64,000 nucleotides of DNA from Xiphophorus maculatus (Eukaryota > Chordata > Actinopteri > Cyprinodontiformes > Poeciliidae). Every line of letters starts with the position of its first letter. Position 1 is the stretch's first letter. Location: assembly GCF_002775205.1 (NCBI RefSeq), contig NC_036443.1, positions 30,629,717-30,693,716 on the forward strand. The letters are read 5' to 3'. Shown piece after piece: positions 23,884-36,087 of the stretch. Below the pieces are notes generated by a model. The model was not told where the DNA came from and made no database searches. It saw only the letters and a program-made list of their open reading frames with translations. A program made the position numbers and the translations under genes.

Positions 23884-24708
23884 GGTTTGGACAACCCTGA
23901 CCGCCCTCCTCATGAGACTGTCTTGGTCAGAGGCTTCTCCAGACTCGCTGTAATACAGACTGCTACAAGAGATCTCTACTGCCAAAAGCCATCAGCACCT
24001 ACACTGTAAAATCTAATTAGTTATCAATAACTCAAAAAGCATGTAAACTGACTGCCCTTAACAAAACAAGTACATAAAAGTACATATTTTAAGTTGCACC
24101 AACTAGTGCATCCTTTGGAGAGTACACTTACAGATGAGTTAAAGCAGCTCGACCCATCAAGCACTTAAATCAAGAGCCACCTGCCTCAAATATCTATGCA
24201 TAAATCAAAACAGGTTCCAATCTTCTGAGTCCAAATCCAAAAATACTTTATTGATTCCAAGTGGAAATTAAATGTTGTTGTAACTTATTAATTCAAATTT
24301 TTCAGTTCTTCTTGATGCTGACGGCTGTTGACAGGAATGATCTCCTATAGCAGTCTGTATCACAGTAAATCTGAAGAAGCCTCTGACTGAACACACTCTT
24401 TTCCCAAGACAGTCTGAAGAGGTTGTCAGGGTTCATAGTTTCTTGATTTTATGAATAATCCTCTGTGCATCATCATCATGTCCAGAGGTTCCCCAGTCGT
24501 GCCCAGAATAGAAGCAGAAGTCGCCTTCTTCATCAGGATGTTGATGAAGACTCTGGTGCTGCTGCCCCAACAGATGATGGCTGAAGACAACAAACTGAGA
24601 GAAGATCTGCAGCATCTTGTTGAAAACCTGGAAGGATCTTAGCGTCCTCAAGAAGCTGACAGAAAATAATCTGAATTACAATTAAACATAACAAATAAAG
24701 TAATATCA
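23884..24708. mobile_element. Paired opposed LINE tails, block 2
   Basis: Copies of the + fragment (23,884-24,023) and the - fragment (24,248-24,708) described at 9826 and 10,190. Confidence 0.6.
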
Positions 24709-25189
24709 CAGATTATAGCTTTGAAAATCTTTTTATTTTTCTTCCTGTTGTATCAAACTTAAAGACAGTTTTTCTCTCCAACTGCTTCTCTTTGTAAACT
24801 TCTTCAGCCAAAATAAAACAAAAAGCTGAAAGAGGAATATGTACATGTCCTTACTTTAAATAATTAAGTTTTTAAGATTAACAATGTATTCCTCTCATTT
24901 CACAGGAGCTAGGCTGGTAGCTGAACTCTGCTGGCAAACACCAAACTGTTAGCAAGCAACCCTTGTCAGTGTTTGTAGTTAGTAACAAATATATCCATGA
25001 ATGACTTTTTGTTATTTCACCTTCAATGAAACGCTGGTAAATACAAACTGAATGTTCCCATAACTGAGTGGCTCTTAGATGCTCATGTGAGAACTTAGCA
25101 AGCAGGTTATGTAGAAGTCACTGGGGCCACGACCAAGTGGAACTGGGAGAACTCAGAGTACAATAATCCACATGAACATCACATCTAGA

Positions 25190-25663
25190 AGTGGATATTA
25201 ATGAATAGTTCTACATCACCCAGTTCTACAGTCATTCACTGAGAGAACAGACTTTAAACTACTGCTGGTAGTTTATAAATCACTGAACGGATCAAATATC
25301 TGCTGCTGCAGGATCAACCTTCCAGACCTCTCAGCTTCTGTTTCTGGTTCTGCTCTGGATCAGAACCAGAACCAAACATGGAGAAGCAGCATTCAGCTTC
25401 TATGCACCACAATTCTGGAACCAACTTCCAGAAAACTTCAAAACAGCCAAAACACTGAGCACATTTAAGTCAAGGCTAAAACCCACCTGTTTAAAGTTGC
25501 TTTTAACCATAATGAATGGAACACTGATCAACATGATATTGATGATTATTGATGATATTTATGATCGCTCTGTTTTTATGACTTTTTGTTTTTCTGTTTT
25601 ATGATGTAAAACGTTTTTTTGGTGAAATGTGCTATACAAATAAACTTGATCGATTGATTTGCA
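25190..25663 (+). mobile_element. L2/Maui-like LINE 3' end, block 2
   Basis: Copy of the fragment at 11,130 with the same KHGEAAFSFYAPQFWN frame and tail. Confidence 0.75.
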
Positions 25664-25734
25664 ATAGACCACCAGAAGGCCCAAAACTCTGATAGTAGTT
25701 TTATGTTTTGATTCCTATATAACAGAAAACCCAC

Positions 25735-26235
25735 ACATGCACACGCCCACACGCCCACCGCACCCACACCTGCGCACGCACACACACACACACACACGCC
25801 CACACATGCACACACACACATATGTTTGTCTCTCTATCTTTGCAGGGACTTTCCATTGATTTCGATTAATTTCTACAACCCAACCCTAACCAAAACTCAA
25901 TACATATCCTAGTCCTAAACCTAACTCTTAACCCAAAAACACAATTTCCCCTTGTGGGGGCCAAGTCCTGGTCCCCACAAGGGGCAGTGTCTCCACAATG
26001 TAATATGTGTCAGGAAAATGGTCCCTCAATGCATCAAATACCTGCTGCTCACACACATGGTTGCGTGTGTGTGTGTGTGTGTGTGTGAACCAGGTTTTTA
26101 TGTGTTCATGGGAACCTTTCGTCCCTCTACATTGTGGGGACATCTCTTGGTCCCCATGATGTAAAATGCTGATTTTGTGTAACAGTAAGGTATGTGATGG
26201 TGACTGAATGCTTGGTCTGTCAATGAAACACACAA

Positions 26236-26276
<41 letters not shown>

Positions 26277-26285
26277 CACACAAAC
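25735..26285. repeat. CA/GT microsatellites around the dispersed repeat, block 2
   Basis: (CA)n-rich 25,739-25,820, (GT)n 26,064-26,087, (CA)n 26,227-26,284. The enclosed segment 26,087-26,228 has the orientation also found at 39.6 kb, so it is likely ancestral. Confidence 0.8.
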
Positions 26286-27667
26286 AGGCCGGTCTGTCAG
26301 GATCTCCCAGGCCTTTTTCTCTCCACAGTTCGCTCCTGGGCTGCTGCATTATTAACATAAGAAAAACTCCAGAGGACAAACAAATCTGGGTATTTAAATC
26401 TTATTTCTGAAAAGTAAAGAAAAGACTCACATGTTAGTTTTGCTTACGGCAGTAACTCAGGATTGTGCTCCTTGTGTTAATGGAAGAGTGTGTAAATGGC
26501 TTTGCATTGTTCAAGAGCCTTTCCTTCACTGAGGAGCTCAAGTAGTTGAAGAAAAACTCCAAGGAATCTTTAAAATAACGTGCAGAACGGCCAGGTCCAC
26601 TTTAATTGTGACCAGAGTGAGTAAGGGGAAGGGTTGGGGTCAGAAGGAGGTCAATCCTGAAGCTACTTCTTCACATTTCTGATTATTAGAGCTTGCTGTT
26701 TCCTGGTTGTCAGAATGTTAACGTCAGGCTTAACGTGTTAGTTTGGAAAAACCAGTTGGATTTTATGCTGTTACTAAACAAAACTGTTCTTATTCTCCCT
26801 GAAATGTTTGCCTTAAACATTTTATCTTTGAGAAGAAGCTCTTATCATTAGATATCACACCATTCATACAAGATATTTATGCCTAAATCTTAATCCGTTT
26901 GTAGTTTATAGCATGTTGCTGATGCTTATGGGGATCTCATTCAACATAAATATTCATAAACATAAACATGAACCTCCAGTCCCAGACAAAGCAGCACAGA
27001 CTCTGGTGCAGAAACATCCACATCACAGTTACAGATAATTTTCTCTCTGTGCTTTTCCAGAATCCCAAGGCCTTAGAAACGACTTGGTGACCATTTCCAG
27101 ACTCAAATAGCAAAGATTTATTTCTTCTCTCTTCCTAAATGTATTTACATCATGGCATGATAAATGAAGCTATATTTCAACAAAATCTATAGAGAGGATT
27201 GAAATTAATTCATCATTTAAAACAGCATTTTGTAGTTACTGGAATCAACTTTGCATGACACTGAAATTTGTCCACAATCTGACAAAACTGAGAAAAAGCA
27301 AATTCAGAAGGAATCGTTAGCTCCAACATGTTTCCAGAGATATTAGTAAGGTTTTAAATATTGAACTCATCCAAGAGTAAAATAACGGGATTTCATAGAG
27401 CAGATAAAGACATTAATGGTTTATGATTCCTGTATAAAACCAGAGAGCAGATGGAGACGGCTGACAGAATCACGATCCACATCAAGGCCAAGAATCTTTG
27501 TTAACAGAAAATCCCACCTGGCTGCTGCAGCCAGTAACTAAAACCCAACTGGGTTTTTCCATCCCAACATTTTCAGTCTGGTGTACCTGCTAGCTGGGCT
27601 GGGGGCTATAAAGAGATGATCAGTGATTTATCAACAAGAATGAGGAGAAAAGGCTTCAGGTGTGACA

Positions 27668-27852
27668 CACCCATCACCAACCTGAACTTCTGCTCAGAAA
27701 AACTCAACAGGCTGAATTGTTGCCTGGATAAAGACATTTTGTTCCTCTGTCAGATCATCAGTGAAGGTTTATAAACCCTCCATTCCCTGGTTGAAGGCAC
27801 ACTGCTGCTAGTGAGTCCTGCTGCTGCTGCTTGGATTCTTCATCACAACAAG
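27668..27852 (+). promoter_or_regulatory. R7 core promoter, TATA box and noncoding exon 1
   Basis: TATAAA at 27,770-27,775; first exon ends 27,852 (CAACAAG, then gtaaga). Near-identical to the R4 promoter because it is still part of block 2. Confidence 0.65.
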
Positions 27853-28036
27853 GTAAGATTTGACTTAAAACTGGAAAATTAATAGTAAGATTAAGTCTTG
27901 CAAAAAACTTTATGTTCATATTTATTAATTCAACTGTGCCATTTAGTTCAGCAGATTGTTGAAAATATTTCAGCAAATCATTGAGTTTTTCTCAGTCATA
28001 TCTCAGAGTAACTGAATGTTTCCTATTTTCATACAG

Positions 28037-28963
28037 ATGAAATTCGTCCTTTTTACTTTGTTCCTTTGTGGATTCGTCCTGGAAATCAATGTGAGTGAAA
28101 ACCTTTTCTTCTCTTTGTGGTTTGAATATCTGTTGTTAAAAACATTATTTTACTGGTTTTATTTAGCAATTATAGTTTTCTTGTCATTCAGTTGTTAACC
28201 AGATTTTAATTTGATGCTTACATCTCTAAGGAGCTTGAAGTAAAAATCCTGCCGTTTCTATTTGTGATTCATTTTGTTGTTGTTTTTTTTTAACAGGCTG
28301 GACGTGGTTTTCAAAAACCGAAAAGTTAGTTTTGCAAGTTTTAGTATGAACACAAGATTATTTAATCTAAAATTATGAAACATAAATTTTGCTTTAGGTC
28401 ATGGATAGCTGAACGTTTCAGTGTATTGATATTAATATGATCTGAATCTCTCATATAACAGAACCAAAGTTGTCCACACAATTACAAACTGCTGTGGCAT
28501 GTGAGGGATCAGAGGCTCACTTATCGTGTGGTAAGGTCACTGGTTTTACTGGTTTTTGTGGAGAATTACATCATGAGTACATTCAGATTTCCAACATTTC
28601 GTTTTCTGTCTTCCAACAGCGAATGAGGATATATTTGTGGTCAGTGCTATATATGGACGCAGCGATCGGATGATGTGCTCCTATGGGATACCTGACGAGC
28701 AGACGAAGAACACTAATTGTGCTATGATGGCAAATTCAGTGTTACAGAGGTACAGAGCTTCAATCTTTCCTAAAGGGTTTTCTAACTGGATATTAATTAA
28801 CAAATCCAAGAAACGGCAAATCACAATTTCTAGGAAACTGACTTTGATGTGAATCCACAGATGCGATGGGGAAACGATGTGCACTGTTTTTGCCAGTAGC
28901 TCTGTGTTCGGAGATCCCTGTGTTGGGACCTACAAGTACCTGGAGGTGATATATCTATGTTAA
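28037..28963 (+). CDS. Rhamnose-binding lectin R7
   Basis: Single-domain secreted lectin. Signal 28,037-28,090, linker 28,297-28,324 (10-nt option ending 28,306), A 28,462-28,530, B 28,620-28,749, C 28,861-28,963. With the 28-nt linker the product is 127 residues. It ends with TAA exactly after the eighth cysteine (EVIYLC), at the codon that is GAA in R1, R2, R4 and R5, so this unit has an unambiguous stop like classical RBLs. Eight cysteines, AIYGRSD and [13 protein letters not shown] are present. It differs from R1/R4 at many exon residues, for example LSTQLQTA in exon [19 protein letters not shown] in exon B and CDGETMC in exon C, and so is an older paralog. Confidence 0.82.
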
Positions 28964-30200
28964 AGTGAGTTTATGGTCTAACTTTAAATTTTTCTAAAAT
29001 TCAAGAACAACATTGAAAAGCATTAATGTCACAGTTGTTTTATTCAGCTGATTTAAATTTCCTTCCTTTAGCTTAAGGAAACTTTACCATGTTTTTAACC
29101 TGATTAACAAATCCAGCTTTTCAATTAGGAAATTAATTAACAGAAATATTTTTTATAATGATTCTAAATTCATCCATATTTGCAAGATTCCTTTTTTTTG
29201 CAGCGACGATCAGATCTGCTGTGCTGAGCATGAAATGCATCATAATCAGTAACATCTACAGACGTTGTGATCCACTGATGTGCAGCTTCATCTGTCTTCA
29301 GTTTCTTTTTATGTTTACTTAGCATTTTATTTGTTTTTCTTCTCCAATCTTCATCTCTTTTTGCTTCTATTTCAACTTTCCTCAATAAACCTGACTTGCA
29401 TTTACATTTTGCTCAGTTTGTTTTGCTTTGTTCGCTACAAACAGCCTGATGGGGACGAAAACTTTGACAAACTCCTTCCAAACTATGAAGGTAGTTTAAA
29501 AACTGTTTCCAGCCTGAACAGGAAGGAACATGTGGAGGAAGTTGGTTGAATGTCTGTGAGAACGCTGCCTGCTGTCATCTGGATCAGATCAAGATGGCCG
29601 CCAACCAGAAGTGACACATTTAGGATGTTTTTTTGTTTACACACAAAAACTAGCATTTTTATTTTTGCCAAACGTTGCATATACTTTCACGCCATTAGTT
29701 TTACCTTCCATATTTAATGTGGTCATTGTTGGCTGAGGTTTGTGGGGCTGATTTACAAAAATGGAAAAATGCTTCATCCAACCTCCAAACTTTAAACAGA
29801 ACGTCTCCTGGAGAAAACAGGATGCGTTCAAGAACAGCTGATCCAAACGGAGAGTTCTCTACATCATCACAACAGCTGATAACCATGGAACCAACTGGAC
29901 AACAACAGCTGCACACTGCTGCACAGCAGATAACCAACCAGCTGGATATCTGACATGTGAAGAGACCAAACTAGCTCTACACCTGTCGTTTCCCAGAATG
30001 CATCTGGCCCCTACCAGTAATCTGCTTTCACAGTATGGCTGCACTTTACCCTGAGTGTTGCTAGTGAAACTGAATCAAAAACATGGATACTAAAAATAAA
30101 TTTATACAATTTTAAAGCACATTTTTACAGTTACTTGAATCATCTAAGCACAGCACTGACATATTTCCATAATCTGATAAAACCTGACACATTCCTGCCT
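28964..30200 (+). other. Shortened spacer between R7 and R8
   Basis: Counterpart of the R1-R2 spacer with two segments missing (junctions near 29,190-29,205 and 29,795-29,815). No coding exon. Confidence 0.6.
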
Positions 30201-30388
30201 CACCCATCACCAACCTGGAGTTCTGGTCAGAAAACCTCAACAGGACGAATTGTTGCCTGGATAAAGACATTTTGTTCCTCTGTCAGATCATCAGTGAAGG
30301 TTTATAAACCCTCCATTCCCTGGTTGAAGGCACACTGCTGCTAGTGAATCTGGTTTCTGCTGCTGCTTTGATTCTTCATCACAACAAG
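30201..30388 (+). promoter_or_regulatory. R8 orphan promoter and noncoding exon 1
   Basis: TATAAA at 30,303-30,308 and first exon ending 30,388 (CAACAAG, then gtaaaa) are intact. The array breaks at about 30,619, a few bases before where the signal exon should start, so no lectin follows. It could still drive a noncoding or read-through transcript. Confidence 0.6.
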
Positions 30389-31084
30389 GTAAAATTTGAC
30401 TGAACAAACCCAAAAAAAGCTGCTTACAATTCTGTTCTTCTAATATATGTTATGATAAATTCTAGTTCTGATTCTCAGAGACATGAAAACTTGTTTCCAT
30501 CATGTTTATATTGATGGATGAAATGTATGATTTGGTTCAGCAGCTTGTTGAAAATGTTGTAGAAAATCATCTAATATTTTGAGTCATATTTCAGAATAAC
30601 TGAATGTTTCTTATCTTCACTTTTAGTGTTTTTATTTTTTTAACAATACACAAAAAAAACAATAATTATCCTTGACATTAATCTTTTGTAAATTTTTTAT
30701 ATTTATAATTTATAATTTTATTTTTTTTTTCAATGGGTGATCTTTATAGTTGAATTTGAGACACTTATTATGTTCTGGGTCAAATTGACCCGCTGATTAA
30801 GATCAATACAAGCGAGTCATGCAGAGCAGGGGGATCTGATGACTGCAATTGAGAAACACAGTTTTATATACAAATTATACTACAGTGGACATATAAAAAC
30901 CTTTTTCTTTTTTTACCCGACATTGGCATGTACAAGGTTTATACAGCCACCGTATTTATAGTCATGTCGGACAGTAGGGAGGTGCGAAGTGTATTCTTCT
31001 TCCTGGGGGGTTTAACAGAAAATAATTGAAGCTCTGCTATGGAGTGAGTTTGCTGCACTGAAAGTAAAGGGGCAGAATAATATT

Positions 31085-31272
31085 GCACGCTTCACTTTGC
31101 AGTTTTTTATTTGTTAAAACAGTTTAAAATATCCAATAAATTTCGTTCCACCTCACAATTGTGTCCCACTGATTCTTCACAAAATAATAAAAAAATATTT
31201 ATGTTTAAAGCCTGAATAGCAGCAAAAGGCTGAAAAGTACAAGGAGGTCAAATATTTTCGCAAGGCGCTGTA
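31085..31272 (+). mobile_element. Tc1-like transposon right-end remnant
   Basis: The stretch from TTTATTTGTTAAAAC through AATATCCAATAAATTTCG to TTTTCGCAAGGCGCTGTA matches the well-known right end of fish Tc1-like elements, ending at a TA. A possible left end (TACAGTGGACATATAAAAAC, 30,881) fits a different terminal type, so one full element is not certain. No transposase frame seen. Confidence 0.6.
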
Positions 31273-33976
31273 ATTCAAAATAAAACTAAATACAAGACAC
31301 ATACACACCAATTTACACTAAAAATAAAGACATAAATTATGTGAATATCCTACCTGTGATCAACCAGCTTGGTTTTTTATTTTGATCTGGAAGAAAATAT
31401 ATATTTAAGAGTCACATTGCCTCCCCTCATCCACAGCACTAATTATGTGCTTGGTAAATAAATAATCTGTACAGTCACTTGACTTGTGGTGCAGATTAAC
31501 GTGGACCTAATGACACACTGGTGCAGCGGTCCGGTGAGCTTTCCCACTTTAGCTTCAATGCTAGTTAATACACACACACACACACACACACACCCACACA
31601 CCCACAGAGGCATTATGCAACAGTTTTTAACACATATTTCCTCCAGATACAGTTGATATTTTGCAATGCTTAATGCAGCTTGACAAGTGAGCTGGTTAAC
31701 AAATTCAACATAAAGAAAGGCCAATACAAGCCTAATTTATGCACTTCTATTTCTATTTAAGTTAGTTTAGAACCAAAATCTGTAATTAATATTTATATCT
31801 GGAATTGTTTAGATTACTTTGGTGACTGTTAGACCCTCCCAATAATTTCAGTAATTAAGAACATTACGGGTGCTTGGTGGAGGTTTATTGATTTGGGCAA
31901 ATGTCCGGTGTGATGATGGGAGGTTTTTGTAAAATGATTTTTTTGATCACTCTTTGAACTTGAAACTTCAGATTAAGTAAGAGATTTTTAGTAATTATTT
32001 TGTCGATATTTTAACAAGAAATAAAGCATTTTTTTTCCAAACAATCAAGTCAGAAGTGCATGCAAGAATCAAACCACCCATCACCACCCACAGCCTTTAT
32101 TGGAAATGTTGTTTTTTGGAACCCAGAAGGCCACTAGTGTGTGTGTGTCTGATGAGAGCGCATTTGCAAAAACGGGAAAAGTGTGACAGCTTTGCTGAAA
32201 CACGTTCACTGGGCGGTGCGGAGCGGCGAGGAGACACAGGGGACCCGTATCCAATGGGGAAACTCGGATCGACAAGGGATGCCCTGTTTATCCTGGATCT
32301 TGATAGAACCTCATTATTTCAAGATAGTGACTCGAAATTTTGAGATTTTTAATTTTTTTTTACCAGAGTGGCAGAAACCATAAGATTAAGAGCAACCCAA
32401 AAAAATTGCAACCAAAGATTTCTGACATGCAAATAAATGTTTATGTTTTGCAAATAACTTTTTCACTTCATGAGACAAAAGTTAATGATTTTAATTTAAA
32501 AAATAGTTTTTAAACTATTTTTTTTGTTTTATAAAAAAAATCATTACAGTTCAAAAATTTTGATCAGTTAAATTTTTTTTATTTGAGATTAGGTTATTCT
32601 GATGGAATAATTATGAAACAAATTTAACTCCATGCTGACCAACATATTTGATGTTGATGGCACTCAGGGACTGAGGGAAGGAGGGAGCGGGAGATCGACA
32701 GGCGGATTACTTGTCACTCAAAAGCTGCTAATCTAGATGGAGATTATCAACATATTAATCCTGCAAGTTAATTTTAATGCACATACTAAATAATTACCAA
32801 TATATTTTCTTCCATATCGAAAGTTAAACTTCTCTTATTCATCATACAAAGTAAACATTTAAACCTGTATTTGCTGCAATGTTAATGTGTGAGACTCACA
32901 GAGCATCAGAACCCAAACGTCTCAGAAACTTTTATTACATCAGATCAATTTTACAAAGTCATAACTTGATCTGCACAATCATGAGGACAACAGCTGACTG
33001 GACGGATGTCCCTCCACAAGGAGGCAAGACGCAAAAGGTCAATGCTGGTTGTTAGCACAGTGCTGTAACCAAACATATTCATAAAAAGTTGAGTGAACGA
33101 AAGAAGTGTCATAGGATGAGACCCATAGTTGCAGGACTTCAAGCAAAAGGAGCCCAGACCAGGTGCTGAGAGCATAGAAACTGTCAAGTTTAAAGGTACA
33201 AAGTATTAATTTAGGGGTGAAAAGTATAATTCTGAGGGGAGTACAATTAATTTGTAGATAATTTGTAACTAGACAATTTTAATATTCTGTAAATTTTAAC
33301 CATATTTCATGTATTTGACCAATTTTAAACCAAAAATTCCAGAGGGAGTTTTTAATAGTCCAAATAGTGAGCTTAGCGATGGTCCTTTAAGTTTAAAGTC
33401 CTTTAACTCACAGTTTCAGTGCCTTTATGTAGCTGCTGTCTGTCAGCCAGTCTGTCTGTCCTGCTAGCTGTTCACCTGCCAGTGACCAATTAGCTGCTGA
33501 CTGACCTGATTAGACTCACCTGGTGGAGCGCCACCTGCAGGGCACCAAGTTGCCCTTACAGTAATAAACAGAGTTTTCAGAAGAAATTTCTGTTTAAAAT
33601 ATCTTTTATCATCAATCAGATGTAATATTCTACATTTTGGAGACACAAAATTTTGGGTTTTCATTCTATGTGAGTCACAATTATCAAATGCAATATGTAA
33701 TATTTATCTTTATGTGTAAGAAAATCTATACAATATAATGAGTATGATTGTCTGACATAAGGGAAATAAAATACTGAACTTTTCACAATAACTTTATTTT
33801 AAATGTGTTTGTTAATACAGTAAATGTATCTTCATTCTGTGACTCAAACAGCTTCAAGTCTGAACACCTTCAGCTGCCTCATCTAAAAACTCCTCAGCTT
33901 CACTCTGTAAACATTTCCTCAATAATACTTTATAATCTGTTTTTCACTTGAGAGAAAAACAAGATGGCAGACTCAC
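31273..33976. other. Gene-less stretch
   Basis: AT-rich sequence with a short (CA)n at 31,570-31,594 and a piece of about 40 bp near 32,668-32,705 resembling the Rex3-like REREIDRRI segment at 44,860. No lectin exon or other gene recognised on either strand. Confidence 0.5.
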
Positions 33977-34042
33977 TTTGACTCCGTTGCAGAGAACGCA
34001 GCTCAGAGAGAGGAGCAAAGCGAAGTAAAGAACTGAGGCCAT
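33977..34042 (-). other. Orphan signal-peptide exon
   Basis: On the minus strand a CCCTCAG acceptor is followed by ATG at 34,042 and 22 codons (MASVLYFALLLSLSCVL then CNGVK), then a gtgagt donor at 33,976. This is a good secretion signal with a hydrophobic core and phase-0 end. No matching downstream exon was found to the left as far as 30,620. It may be a relic of another lectin gene, or the first coding exon of a gene whose other exons I could not recognise. Confidence 0.45.
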
Positions 34043-34883
34043 CTGAGGGAGAATCAGCAGGAATATTCAGTTTTTCAGAAATAATGAATTTACAGAGCTG
34101 TCATATGTATTCACACCCAGCATTGCTAACTAGCCAAGGTTTATCTTTGTTCTTATCAAATAATGAAATAAAATTAAAAAATACAATGTTTGCATATTAT
34201 GTTTTCTTAAAATAAACAAGAAACAAAAAAAAACAACCAGAAAATCTCAAGCTTTGGGCTCTCAGTCTAAAGTCTGGCCCTGATCACTTAAGGATTTTCA
34301 GGTTTTGTTAATTTACAACCTCAAACATCTATGATGTTAATGTGATAGACAAACAGAAAGTGGATTAAAATGTTGAAGTGGAGGGAAATTTTAAATAGTT
34401 TTTTATTAAGCAAGCTTTTAGCAGGGATAAATGACGGACAAATTATCAGTGATTACAAATTAAGAATAAAAATAAAAATAATTAATAACCACCTTCATCC
34501 TATCCTAACTACTTTCCTATTGTCAAGAAAACTGGTATGGGGTTTGAGATCTATCCAGGTACACGCAGAAAAAAGGTGCATGGAGGCCTGAAAGAAATAA
34601 AGCAATCTTGTGTTTTGATTTATAATGATTAAGTTGAACATGTATGAGTACAATCTCTAATATGTGTATGTGTAATAAGTAACCACTAAATGATTCTGAA
34701 ATGTATTTCTGAATAATGACCATAATAGTGTTAACAAATAATTATGGATTGATGACTTATAATCTGACTTATAATCTGAAAGAGAAGTGATTAATTTTTT
34801 AATGTGTATCAGAGCTGAGAAGATTTGAATGATTTACAGTTAATTTAAATGGTTTTAATACTGAGTTGGATGTGGTAGAAAAG

Positions 34884-35904
34884 TGTTAACGGATAAAGAG
34901 GGGAGTTATAGAAAAGAAGGAAGTTGGAACAATACAGTCGGCAGGACGGGTGAGGCCCGGCTGACAGGAAATGTCGCAAGTTGGGGAACTTGTTACTGGA
35001 CTCAGTAAACAGGATGGGGGCCGGTACTTTCCACCGGAGAAGTAGCAGATGTTCAGGACGTCAGGCAGACCAAGCACACACACACACTCACAGTGGAGAA
35101 AAGTATAAAAGAGGGCTGAGATAAGAAAGCAACTGTTCTTTGTCCTCGGCGCTGGAAAGAAGTCAATACTGGGAAGCAGATTGAGGAAACAGCAACGGAC
35201 CGCACCCTGGAATCACGGGAGACTTGAGACTCCGCGCCGCCAAGAAGGGACAAGTACCGGACTCCCAAGCCCTGGTTCCTGATTCGACCGTCGGTCTTGC
35301 CTCAACCCAAAAATATTGCAACAGACTTGGAGAAAAGACAAAGGTCCCAGAGGGATGAAGAGCTGGGTTTTTAAAGGATTTAAATCTGTTCCACTTTGCT
35401 ACTATTCTAAAGAGGACTTTTCCACTTAAGGACAAAGATCCCGACCAAGGCTTCTGGAGGTACTTGTTGCTAAAGATCCATCAGCAACTGGGTGTGAGTT
35501 GAATCTGCCCCCCAAAAATCTATCTCAGAGTTTGTGACATAAGTGAGGGAAAGGAGACAGCATAGTATGATTATACACGTGGATTTTATTATACTGCTCT
35601 AGAATTATATACAACTGATTATCGATCTGTATGTCACATATCCTTGCTTAAGCTTGCTTAATAAATTTATACTATAAAATTCTAATGAGGTTGGTGGACA
35701 TTGGAATTAATTGAGTCACTTGATTATTTTTCTGTTCTTTTAATTGAAGTAAAACTAATGTACATGATTCTAGAAAACAGGAGGCTTCATAATATCCTTT
35801 GGTGAGTGTAGATAATGACCCTGGGACTTACATCTAAGTCACTAAATTTAATCTAGCCGGTTCCAAGAGCGAGTTATAATGTAGAAAGTGAGCTACCGTT
35901 AACA
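34884..35904 (+). mobile_element. LTR-like element, + orientation
   Basis: About 1,021 bp bounded by TGTTAACGG and CCGTTAACA (perfect 9-bp inverted ends). It has a TATA box (GTATAAAAGAGG, about 35,105), a poly(A)-type AATAAA near 35,660 and a GC-richer middle, consistent with U3-R-U5 of a retroelement LTR. No matching target duplication was clear (AAAG on the left, GAAG on the right). It is homologous to the element at 36.1-37.2 kb. Old fossil copy; family not recognised. Confidence 0.55.
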
Positions 35905-36087
35905 GAAGTGGTTATTGGAATTATGCAGCTGCGAGGGCTACTCAGCTGATTGTTTCTTAACTGTAAAGGGTCATAACTTCTGGATTGGAGGTAGTTAGAG
36001 CTAGACAAATCGCTTTCGCCACCAGTTTAAACAGATTATCTCTCAGAGAGTACTCTTAGGGTAATACCCAGGTCTCAGAGATTTTCC

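Larger units (their letters stand above)
14057..28095 (+). repeat. 14.05-kb tandem block, copy 2 (R4-R5-R6-spacer)
   Basis: Second full block, aligned to copy 1 throughout. It shares the same LTR-like insertion at the same base, the same LINE tails and the same L2 fragment. It ends where sequence matching the start of the block begins again at 28,096. Confidence 0.93.
28096..30619 (+). repeat. Truncated third copy of the block start
   Basis: Matches the start of the 14-kb block but is more diverged and shorter. It lacks the counterpart of about 1125-1632 (with the SINE-like fragment) and of about 2227-2810. Homology to the R2 upstream region then runs through the promoter and first exon and stops abruptly at 30,619. 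Confidence 0.85.

Noticed and set aside
32951-33187. 78-codon minus frame downstream of the orphan signal exon
   Set aside because: Composition and motifs are not lectin-like, and no acceptor or phase match to the exon at 33,977 was found.
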